This document shows, piece by piece, positions 1 to 12,200 of a stretch of DNA of 64,000 nucleotides. Each line of letters opens with the position of its first letter. Positions within the stretch are counted from its first letter, which is position 1. The stretch covers positions 24,944-88,943 of the forward strand of contig MU832069.1 of the NCBI GenBank assembly GCA_029204225.1, given 5' to 3'. The notes below the pieces were generated by a model, which was given only the letters and a program-made list of their open reading frames with translations, was not told where the DNA came from and did not search any database. Source of the DNA: Diphasiastrum complanatum (Eukaryota > Streptophyta > Lycopodiopsida > Lycopodiales > Lycopodiaceae). The position numbers were made by a program, and so were the translations under genes.

Positions 1-274
1 TTTTTAACGGTTGAACAGAAATAATGTCAGCTGGATTTTCATCCTGTTGCTTCTTATCTCTTGTTTTTCTTAGTGCTTGAAGAAACGGATTCGTCCTACG
101 GTTTCTTATAGCCGATCGGGTTTCATTTTTCTAGCTTTCAACTTCTTCTCTAAAATCAGCATACTTCATATTTTACGTTGTGCTGGCGACGGATCCATAA
201 GACCTTATGGGGCCCCCTATTTTACTTGAGAATTGATGCACATTGTCTGATGTGATGTGAAATTTGTGATGCAG

Positions 275-3200
275 ACTTTCACTTATCCAGAACTCCATCG
301 AGTCTTAGAAGCTTGGCCTCAAAATTGGCATAAGACTGATAAGCTAGGCCGTCCAGTTAACATTCAGCTTCTATCAAGGTTGTCTTCTTTCTGTTAATAT
401 TCGTTGTTGAATCATACAGTGTAATGTTATGAAGGTCAAAGAGGTTCCTTTGGAGTATAAAGGCATTGCAAAATGCGTCTCTGCTTTTGAGCTAGTATTT
501 TTTGCTATGAAATGGTGTTGTATAAGGTTACCCAAGAGTTTCTCATGAAAATTCTTTGTTAGTCCAGGAGAGTTTTATATATACCATGCTTATATTCTAT
601 CTGAATTTTTGTAGCAAAGGCATTTATGCATGACAAATTTCTGCCAGCTGAGACACAGTTTCATTCACAAACTCAGTACCTTCATCAGAGTCCTCATAAA
701 CCCAAGTAGGAATGATGAGGACGTTGTTTAAGCAATGGCAAAACTGATCTAAACATGTGCAGGTGCGAGATACCCAGGCCAAAGGCCTGTTTAACTTTGA
801 AAAACACTTAAATTTTCTCAAGAAGCTGTGACCATTGGATGCCTGTGGATACTCTAAAGACACACAGCTTGAATTTGGCAAGTTATAACTAGACCTTGAG
901 ACAAAGTGCATCTCGTCTTTCGTGTGATTAGGGGATTCACTTCATTTTGAGGATAAATTAGGCTGAGTTGAGGAGTCAGGACATTTCATCCATAGTTCTT
1001 TTGGAACTAGAGAAAGTGCTCGATCAAAGAGAAAAATGCTTGAGAAATCAGATGTCTTTGAGTCCTTAGTTTGTGAAGGATAGTCAAAAGATGATGACTT
1101 TTGGGAAAGCGTTGAAAGCTTGAAGAAGAATCATTTTGTGACTTCCATTTCAGAAAACTGACTATGTTTTTAAGGAGGTAAGTATGTTATGTTCCTCACT
1201 AGTTATAGTTAGTTTGCATTTAATCTCAAGTTAGGAAGGTTTATTTGTGTTAGTTACCAGCTGGAGTGAACTTAGGTCAACTTAGGATCATTGTTAGTTA
1301 CCAGGGTTCGAATTGGAGTTAACTCAATTTTACTTGGTGGATGACTAGTCCAAGAAATTTAGGTTTGGAGTCAGCTACACATCATTGCTAGTGTAGGTAG
1401 TTAGCTCTGTGGCTATATTTGTTGAGGCTTGACATCACTTTTGAGAGGGATCATTGTCATGAATAACTCTACACGCCGTTATAATTCTCTAGTTGTAGGT
1501 GAGGCATGCTTGTCTGTGGGATTGGCTATAATGATAGTGATGCCATACCTAATGTCTAAGGTGAGTGGTTATTGGATTATGGATGCTTGTGTAAATATTG
1601 TGGATCAAGGTGAGCATGGAGTATGCTATATAGTTGGGAGGTTAGTATGATGTCCTTCTCTCTATTGTTTTTTGGTTGGTTCTATGTTGGTTTAGACGTT
1701 GGGAAGCCTTTATAGTTACCCAAAATCTTGTTTAGGAAGATTATCTAATAGGAGAGCTATCATATTAATTGATAAGGAACTGCAAAACAAGTACTAACTG
1801 CATGGCAACACATTTGGAAGTGTTGTTAGTGACAACCTATACAATCAATCCGAGCCAATATATAAATGCAAGTCAATATTCAAAGCAAAATTTAGAGTTT
1901 ACACAAGTGTCAACTTTTGAGGTACAAAACTAGGGTCCAACCGTAAGAGAACTCAAGCAGATCCTACGTTGAGATTTGGCTTTAGGTCTTTGTTTAGGCC
2001 CTAGGGTTGGCTTCAAATTTAGGTTGAGGTCTACATTTAGATCATGTACATATCTAGTTTTGGGTTTATGTTGGGTTCAGATTTTCGTTTCGGTTTAGTT
2101 TTGAGTTTATGTTTAGGTTTACGTATAAGGGTTTAGGTTTGGTTTAGAACATGAACTTGATCCGAGGAAAAAAAAACATAAACTTGATGCAATGAGGACA
2201 TTGAATGCAAAGGATCCATATTGCCTTTAATCTTATGTATTAGCTCAAGTATGACATGAATTCCTAGACTCTCAGACAAGCTGTTGCAGCATTGTTCGGG
2301 CAATGTGTTGCATAATACCTTACGGGGAAAACTTCTCTCTACTAGAGCTCGATCAACTAGGTGAATTTTATGGCTCTAGCTCACTTAGGCATGCATGTAC
2401 CTCATAATACTAATTCCAAGCCTATACCTCATCTACAACAAGTTGTGGATATGAATGTATGTCATCATTTTTTATCTTGTAGCTTACGTATACATCAAGA
2501 ACAATAGCAAGACAGAAATTGCAAATTGATGAGATATTTGTGCTTGTTTAACTTTTTGCATACTTGCTTGTGACACTGATCAAGTCTCTCATATGTGTGA
2601 GAAACATGTGCTAATGCCTAATATGGTTTGTCATCTTGACCCTGTGGGTATTCCTCACTGGAGTAGCTCCAAGACTTCTCTATAATTTCATATGGCTCTT
2701 CACCTTGATCTTGTGCCAGGAATATTATGTGATGCATTTGCATATGCCTATGTTTCTGTCTCTTGACATGTATTTTATCCTTTTTTGAACCATGTTAGTT
2801 TTTGGTTTCAGTGACACTTCACAGTCAACTGACCTTATAGTTAGTTGGTTAAATAATTTTGTGATTAGGTTAAGCTCTTGCTTTTGTTCATGTTACTAGT
2901 TGATGTCATCAGACACTGAAAGACGGTTATATGTAGCTTTTGTATACACGTCATGGCAAGACGTCATGCTGAGGTTGTTAGCGTGAAGCCTGTTCGGAAC
3001 GTGAAGCCAACTCGAGCTCACCTATATGTACTGTGTATATGAATTGATGATATCGCTTTTTGCAAGTTGTGTGATTGCCTATTGTTTTTGTACTGAGGTC
3101 TCATCTGCATTCAAGCATCGAATGACTAACTGGTAATTGCATTAGAACACGTAGCTTGTCCTCACAGATCAGAAAATCATTAAACAAATACTTGGATTCA

Positions 3201-6200
3201 CAATGGTTATGAGCCCACGTGCGAAATAAATCGCTGTACGAAATCCGTGATTTGAGGTATCACTCAAGTGAGAAGGATCGAGAGGAGGCTGCGAAGCTTG
3301 CAGAGATGGAAGTGCAGAATGTTAGTGATCAACGAGGGATTGAGAAATTTGATGGGGATCGATACGGGCTCTGGAAATGGCGGATCAAGATGGTGCTGGA
3401 AGAAAGAGGACTTTGGAGCATCGTGGAAGGAACTGAACTTCCTGCAAAAACTGATCATGAAGGAGTGGTGAATGCAGATGCAATGAGAACGTTCAAAGCT
3501 AGAGAAAGGAAAGCTTTTGTCACTATATGTCTCACTTTGGGAGAGATGCCAACCACCCAGGTGCAGGATGCAAAGGATACAAAGCAGGTCTGGGATACAC
3601 TGGAGGGCATATACGAAGGAAAGATTGTGACAAATGCGTTGTTGCTAAGGAGGCAATTGGCTACCTTGAAGATGAGCGAGGGTGACTCATTGCGGGAACA
3701 CTTGGAAAGGATGAAGGCAATCGGGTGGCAACTGGAAGCGGCGGGTGCAGCAATAGAGAAAACCCATCTAGTATTTACGATACTGGATAGTCTCCCAACC
3801 TCATATGATCCTTTGATCATGATTCTTGAAAACAGTAGGGTGGAGGATCTGGAATTAAATGTTGTCATATAGAGACTACTTTAGGAAGATGGGAGAAGGA
3901 AGAGCCAGTCGATGAGGGATGAGTTAGCACTCATTGGGAAACTGACACTCAACGATAGAAGTGGATATTCAAAAGGAGGTCAAAGGCAGACTTCAAATAA
4001 AGCTCGACAGATAGAAGAATGTCAGGGTGCGGAAGAAGACCGAGGAAAACAACAGTTCGAGAAGAGGAGACAAATCATCTGCTACTACTGTCACCATCCT
4101 GGTCACATTGCATTGGAATGTGCCAAGAGAGCTGACGACATGAAGAGAAAGGGAGCGATGCAGGTGAACATGGCTGAAGTAGAGTAGAAAGAGGAGGATA
4201 TAGCACACACAAATGTTTGCGGGCCAATGGAAAAGGAATCAATAGGAAAGGCAAGGTACTTTGTCACGTTTATTGATGATTACAGTAGGAAGACATTTAT
4301 ATATGTCATCAGGACCAAGGATCAAGTCCCAGACAAATTCAAAGAATTTGTCACAAAAGTTGAAAATCATATGGAGATGAGGATAAAAAGGGTGAGATTT
4401 GAAAATGGAGGAGAATACATTGGGAACAGGTTTAAGGATTTCTGCAAAGAAAAAGGAATTCATCAAGAATTCACCATGACTTACACTCCTCAACAGAACG
4501 GGATTGCTGAGAGAAAGAACCGTACTCTGTTGGATATGGCTAGATGTATGATGCAAGAGAAAGGAATTCCAAAATCCCTATGGGCTGAAGCCATTAACTC
4601 AGCAGCGTACATATCAAACAGAGTGCCAAACTTAGCCCTGAAAGGAGAAATTTCGGAAACAGTTTGGTCTGGAATAAAACTATCAGTCGGACACATGAAG
4701 GTATCTAGAAGCAACTAAGAAACAAAGGAAGAAATTGGATGCAAGAAGAGCGGTCTGTATATTTGTGGGATATCTAGAAAATGCTATTGGATACAAGGTA
4801 TATAATATTGTCACACACAAAGTGTCAATGTCAAGGGATGTAATTTTTGAAGAAGACATTGTGGAAGTGGAATCGGATGAGGAATCAAAGGATAATGAAT
4901 GGGAGCGGGTAAGCTTGGATGACGGACTCGTGGAGGACATACCTAAAACGTATCATGAGAGATTCGAAGGGGAACCTATGATTGAAAATGTGCAAGATGA
5001 AGCTATATCAGAAGAAGCCAAGAATCGCGTAAGGAGATCTGAGAGGCAGCGTGTGCAGGATGAAGCTACATTAGAAGAAGCCAAGAATCACCTAAGGAGA
5101 TCTGAGAGACAACGTAAGATGCCTGAAAGGTTTGATGAGATGACCTTTTACAGAGATACACATAGAGGAAGGATACGTGAGCAAGAAAACTTTGATGAGG
5201 CTCAAGAAAGTTCGGAAAGAAAACTCTGGAAGCAGCCAATGGCAAGTGAGATGGAATCAATCATGAAGAATGAAGTCGAGAGGTTAAAGCCAGGCTAGTG
5301 GCAACAAGCTAGTGGCAAAAGGATACAGTCAGGTGGAAGGAGTGGATTACATGGAAACCTTTGCCCCATTTGTGAAGCTGACTTCTCTCAAGAATCTGAT
5401 AGCATGGGCTACAATTCACATTATGGAGATAGAACAAATGGATGTGAAGACCGCATTCTTGCATGGAGAATTAGAGGAAGAGGTGTACATGGAACAGCCG
5501 ATCGGCTTCAAGGATGGCAGCAACAAGGTATTCGCACTCAAGAAAGCATTGTGCGGGCTAAAACAGTCGTCAAGAATGTGGTACCAAAGAATAGACAATT
5601 TCTTGATTCAAAATGGACTTAGGAGATGTTATGCTGACACAGGGATTTATGTCAAGATTACAAGTGATCTGTTTTTGGCTATTGAAATATATGTAGATGA
5701 CATTATAATTTTTTGCAATAATAAAGAAGCCATGAATGAGTTCAAGGAAAGATTGAAGGGAGAGTTTGAGATGAAAGATCTAGGACCATTACACTATTGT
5801 CTGGGAATTCAATTCATGAGGAACAAGGATATAGGACTCACATGGGCTTCACAGAGCATTTAGATTGAGTCAATGACTAAAAAATTTAAAATGAAAGAAT
5901 GCGTGTGTAATAGATCCTAACACCACAGTAGGGCAAACACTAACTGATCCACCCAACCTTGCCTACTCCCTGATATAGAGTAAGCCCCTCCTAGCCCAGT
6001 GTGAGGACTGGTAGCATGCTACTGCCAAGTGTCAGCCACGTGGCACTGACGTGGCCGACTGCACGTCGGGACCCAACTGGGGGCCCTATCCTGCTGACAG
6101 GGTCCCTAGGCTGTGTTAGGCCCGCCATGGCTATGGACCGTGCTGGGGCACACTACTCACACTGTCTTGCCCTGTTGGTCATGTACGCTGGACACGACCC

Positions 6201-9200
6201 TGACTGTGGTATCTGACCTATCTGTGTTCTCTAGGGTTCGGCACTGGTTACGAGCTCGTAACACTCCCTCCCCCTTAAGAACCGTCTTGGTCCTCTAAGA
6301 CAAAGTCTGGAAAAATCTTGCGAAGGACGCTGCCTCTTTCCCAAGTGGCATTCTCAACAGGCTGATCATTCCACCTAACCAGATATTCTCGGTATAGAGT
6401 ATGACGAGTCTGCGTCTCTCTACTATCAAGAATTTCCTCTGGTTCATGTGGAGGTTGTTGAGGATCCAATGGGAGAACTAGAACACTGTCCCCTACCAGA
6501 TTATCTGATCTGGTTAAGGCTTTTCGTAACTGACTTACATGAAAAACTGGAAAAACCTTACTGCTGTGTGGGAGTTCTAGTTCATAGGTGACCTCGCCTA
6601 GTCTCCTACTGATGGTAAAGGGACCACAATACCTTGGAGACAACTTAGCACACACTCCTGATTTGAGGGTTTTAGAGTCAACTGGGACTCTCAAATAGAC
6701 TTTCTCACCAGTGGAGAACTGCACATCCCGTCTGTGTGGATCTGCATAATGCCTGGCTCGATCCTGGGATTGTCTAATGCTACGCTTAGCATGTTCTATC
6801 ATCTGGTTTAGGTCTTCTAAAAAGTTTCTGGCTGCTTCAACTTTTTCTTGTTTAAACCCTACAGCTGTGGGTGAGCGTGGCTGAAAACCGTACATCAGCA
6901 TAAATGGGCTGTATCCCGTAGCTGAATGTTTGGTACTGTTGTAAGCAAACTCTAATATTGAGAGATACTCCTCCCAATTAGTCTGCCTCTTGCTGACGTA
7001 TGCACGAAGCATATCCTCCAGCACTTGATTTACCCTTTCTGTTTGACCGTCCGTCTGTGGATGGTCGGTGGTACTCATATTAAGTTTAGTATGGAGATGA
7101 TGGAATACTGCCTTCCAAAAATTTCCAGTAAACTTATTGTCCCGGTCGCTGACTATGCCGGAAGGTAGACCGTACAATTTAAATAGCCCGTCTACAAACA
7201 ACCTCGCTAACTCTGGAGCTCTAACGGTTGTTTTGGTCGGAATAAAATGAGCCATTTTGGTCAGACGGTCAACTGTGACCCATATAGCGTCATTACCCTT
7301 TTGGGTTTTAGGCAGGCCTACTATAAAATCCATGGAGATACTCTCCCATTTACCAGCTGGTATTTCTAAGGGATGCAACAACCCTCCTGCCTTTAAACGC
7401 TCTGCTTTATTTACTTGACATTTCTGGCAACTGGTTACATACTGGTGGACGTCCTTTTTCATACTGGGCCAGAAAAATTGCCTACGAAGAAGCTCATAGG
7501 TCTTCTGTATGCCTGGGTGTCCCGCGCTAGGATTGTCATGACATTCATATAGGACCTGCTGCCTATAATCCTCTGAATTGGGGACACATACTCTATCTCT
7601 ATAGAGCAAGTACTCATCCTGAATGGAATACTGTTTCCATTTGAATCCTTGAGTCAACTGACCCTCAACCACTGGGGTTTGCTTGGGTAATACAGGCTCA
7701 GAATCCTCAACGTCATCTGACGACGTATACTCGGACTCATCATCATCCTCAACGGAAGCTGCCGTATTCTTGGATAAACTGGCACCAGCCCCGGGAACTG
7801 GTTCTGGAGTCTGTAACTGTCTGTTCTGGACTGAGTTCCAGATAATAGAGAAGAATGCATCATGCTGGCATTTCCCTCTCAAGGACTCGAGTAACTCATT
7901 ACGAATCTGAGTAAAACTCAGCTCGTTTATCATAGGCATTCTGCTAAGGGCATCTGCTACTGTATTGAATTTTCCACGCCTATATCTGATAGACATGTCA
8001 AACTCTTGCATCAACTCTGCCCAACGAGCTTTCCGACCTCTAAGCTCAGGTTGATTGCAAAGGTATCTGAGACTCTCATGGTCTGTCAGGACCTCAAAGT
8101 TGGCACCATACAAATAATGCCTCCAAGTCTTAAGGGCATGGACTATAGAAAAGAGTTCCTTTTCATAGGCACTGTACCTAGTCTGAGCTGGCTCGAGTTT
8201 TTTACTCTCGAACGCAACTGGTCGTCCTGAGTTAGCACAGCGCCTACTGCAAAGTCGCTAGCATCTGTTTCGACCACAAATGGCTGATTGGGGTCGACGA
8301 CTTTTAAGACTGGTGCTGTAGCTAAGGCTGTTTTGAGAGCATCAAAGCTCTCCTGTTGTGCAGACTCCCAAATGAACTCCTTTCCCTTCCCCTTAAGAAG
8401 ATTTGTCATAGGGACTGCTATCTGAGCATATTCCTTGACAAATCGTCTGTAATATCCCGCGAGACCAAGAAAGATTTGAAGTTCCAAAATATTCTGAGGT
8501 CTCAGCCAACTGAGTATGGCTTTAACCTTATTTGGGTCCATCTTAATCCCATCTGAAGAGATAATATGACCCAAATATGCTACTTCTTCAACGAAGAATT
8601 CACACTTGGATTGTTTAGCATAAAGCTTATGCTTTCTGAGCAGTCGAAACACCTTTCTGAGGTGTTTTAGATGCTCCTTCCTCGTTTTGCTGTAGACGAG
8701 GATGTCATCTAAAAATACGACTACAAACTTACCCAAGTATGGTCTGAGGACACTGTTCATCAAGGTCATAAAGGTAGCTGGAGCATTTGTGAGCCCAAAT
8801 GGCATCACCTTAAATTCATAATGACCGTGACGAGTCCTAAAAGCTGTTTTCGAGACATCTTCCGATTTTATACGGACTTGATGATATCCCGATCTAAGGT
8901 CTATTTTACTGAAAAACTTAGCCCCGTCGAGTTGATCAAACAACTCGTCTGCCCGAGGCATAGGGTATTTATTCTTAATTGTGACTTTATTGAGGGCTCT
9001 GTAATCTACGCAAAGACGCATAGACCCCTCTTTCTTTTTCACCAATAGGACTGGTGAGGCCCATGGTGAACTACTGGTCTGAATTTGGCCTTTCCCAAGA
9101 TAGTCTGTTAACTGCCTAGTTATTTCTTCATCCTCTGTTCGGCTGACCCGATACGGAGGTTTAGAAACAGGTGCTGTACCTGGTACTAGGTTTATTACAT

Positions 9201-12200
9201 GATCTACCTCTCTGCTAGGTGGTAAACCATGTGGCAAATCTTCAGGAAAAACATCTTTAAATTTAGACAATAAAGTTTCTAATTTACTGATTTTCTGCTG
9301 AATAGAACTGGAAATAGAAACTTCAGGAATAAACTGAAAGTCACATAAGAATACCTGATGGTCTTCGTCTCCGATTAGCTGACAGAGCTCTGAACTGCAG
9401 ACCATAGGGCTGTTGGGAACATCATGCTCCCCATGCAACTGGATCTCTCGGCCTTTATACTGAAAGCTGAGGGTGTTCTCTTGATAGTTTCTGTGGAGGG
9501 AAGGTCCTAAACTGTAGAGCCAATCTCTCCCGAGAACAATGTCTGTTCGATCCAGGTGCATTATCTGAAAGTTTATTTGATCTTGGTACCCCTGAATACC
9601 AAGATTTAACTTACTTACCATAGTTTCCCATATTTTTTTATCTTCACCCTTAGCTAATGAAACTATGTACCTATGCTGACTAGGTACTTCTGGTAGTTTA
9701 AGCTTTTTAACCAGGGTGTGGTTGATGAAATTATGGGTTGCCCCATCATCAACCATGACTCTTACTGACTGGTTATCAACTTTCCCATGCATACGTACTA
9801 GGTCATGCGGCCCAAAGCTGAAGGGTCTCGCTAGCATTGCAGAGGTCAGCTGGCAACAGTGTTCATGATCTTCATGATACACTTTGATCTCGGAAGCTGC
9901 CGAGTCACTGGGGAAACATACAGTCTGAACAAGATGAACTTGTTTTTTATCTTTCTTATCTTTTTTTGTGAAAGGCCCCTTGGGACACTGTCTGACTGTG
10001 TGTCCCTTGCCCATACACACAAAGCACAAACGTTCTTGTTTGGCTTTCTCAAAATCATCTGGTTTTAAGGGCTGTATGTGTGAAGGGCGTTTCTGAGGAG
10101 CTTCACCTTTAAATTTATCTTCTTTCTTTCTTTTTAAAAATTTCTTTTTAAATTGAAAGTCTTTCTGAGGAAGCTGCTCAGAAAGTGTTTCCTACCCACT
10201 GAATCATCATAGATTTGAGCATATCTGAGAGCTTGCTCAAGGGTAGTAGGCGAGTTTCTCTGGACCTCTACTTTATATTCATCTTTGAGGCCACGGACAA
10301 ATCCCCTGATTTTTTGATAGTCATCCATATTTTTAATCTTTAAAATTGCCTCTCGATACTGCGAGATATATTGGATGAGGGACTTGTCCATTACTGTTCT
10401 TTCCCAGGCTTCCCAGGCTCTATCAAGTTCATTCTCTGGTAGAAATTCTCTTAGGAAAGCTTCTTCAAAAGCTTTCCATGACCGGGGAGTCTGCCCAGTC
10501 TCCTGGAGATTTAACCACCACTTATAGGCCATAGGCCCTAAAGAAAGACTGGCCTCAATTGCTTGCAAATGGTCAGGGGTCTGTTTAAGAGCATGAATGT
10601 TCTTCCATTTGCTGAGGAAGGTTTGTAGAATATCTGCATTTCTATCCTTCTCTTCCCCATTAAAAGTAGGAGGCTTTAAATCTTTAAAAACACTGGGGTG
10701 AGACCGTAAAGTCTCACCCGAAACTGATGGAAGTGGAGAAGGGGATAACTGAGAAGTGGAGGGAAGGCTTCCTTTCGCGGAGCTCAAAATCAAGTTTTTG
10801 AGTTCAGCGAACGAGTCGTCCACACTGGACTTGAAATTGGCTAATGCCAGCTTCAGTTCATCCACTTCTGTTACCAATTGGAGGAACTGCTCCTTGGTAA
10901 CCAGTTCGTCGAGTTCTTCGGCGAACTGTTCCTGTTCTTCTACTTCCATGGGTTCCTTCCCTTTTCTGTAAGCCAAGGCTTCTGTTTCAAGTTCGTCGAA
11001 GCCTCTCTCCTGGGGTTGATCAGGTCCCTGAGGAGTGGTCATCTTCGAAACTGAAAGAGAGCTACCTTAACTTCTGAAGGAAAAAAGTCTAAAAGACTAA
11101 TTTACAACTGTACAAGGGAAAGGAAAGATGACTTAGCTGTTTCTGAGGACTGTACTTCCAAAGAGATTATGAAGAGGAACCCTTTCAGCTCTTTTCCCCA
11201 AGATTTCAGACCTGCTGTCCCGGAAAATGCCAGTTTGAGACTTCAAAACGGTGCCAAATTTCCCGGTTCTTGAGTTGAGTAGCTGACTGATCTGATTTGA
11301 GGTGTGGGGCTCCAACAAACCGAGTAAAAACCGGAAGTTTACAAAAAGAAATCCGGAATTTTTGAAGTCCCTGCCCTCGCTGGTTGGTCAGCAACCTGTC
11401 TGGCCCGATTTGTCCAATTTACAGCTCTGAAATCACCTTGATTCTCTGATTTACTCTCAGCCTGTAGGTCGCTGGTAGCGATGGACCTGCTCTTCCCTTC
11501 CTCTTGAATTTCCGCTCAGATCATAGTGATCTACACTCGAAAATCAGAGAGGGAAACTGATTTTTCAGCGCTGAAGCTATTGTAAAAGATATGCTTCCAA
11601 ACTACTGAGAAATCCAGCAAATTGGAGGATTAGAAAGCTGATCCTACAGCGATTTTTCTCCTCTATTCCTTTCTGAGAATCTCCCAGATCTTTCCTATCT
11701 TCTGATAGCTTTCTCTACTGTTGCTCCTGAACTCCCTAGGATGGAGATGGCTCTGATACCAGTGTAATAGATCCTAACACCACAGTAGGGCAAACACTAA
11801 CTGATCCACCCAACCTTGCCTACTCCCTGATATAGAGTAAGCCCCTCCTAGCCCAGTGTGAGGACTGGTAGCATGCTACTGCCAAGTGTCGGCCACGTGG
11901 CACTGACGTGGCCGACTGCACGTCGGGACCCAACTGGGGGCCCTATCCTGCTGACAGGGTCCCTAGGCTGTGTTAGGCCCGCCATGGCTATGGACCGTGC
12001 TGGGGCACACTACTCACACTGTCTTGCCCTGTTGGTCATGTACGCTGGACACGACCCTGACTGTGGTATCTGACCTATCTGTGTTCTCTAGGGTTCGGCA
12101 CTGGTTACGAGCTCGTAACAGCGTGCCAGTGGGTGTGCCACTTGACCCAAACGTGACATTGTGCACAGAGATGTGCCCAGGCAATGAGCAAGAGAGCAAT

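Larger units (their letters stand above)
5906..12120 (-). mobile_element. Ty3/Gypsy chromovirus, very young, nested in the Copia element
   Basis: Two 358-bp LTRs (5906-6263, 11763-12120) differ at one position that I can find. The element is flanked by a perfect 5-bp duplication GCGTG (5901-5905 and 12121-12125). Coding runs right to left: gag, zinc knuckle, protease, RT, RNase H, integrase, chromodomain. The primer site complementary to the initiator tRNA-Met 3' end is at about 11748-11760 (TGGTATCAGAGCC on the minus strand). The polypurine tract is at 6264-6280. It landed in the RT/RNase H part of the host Copia, in opposite orientation. At least one single-base frame change in pol disables it as it stands. 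Confidence 0.97.

Noticed and set aside
6001-6216. 71-codon frame repeated at 11858-12073
   Set aside because: It lies wholly inside the two Gypsy LTRs; the duplication is the LTR pair, not a gene pair.
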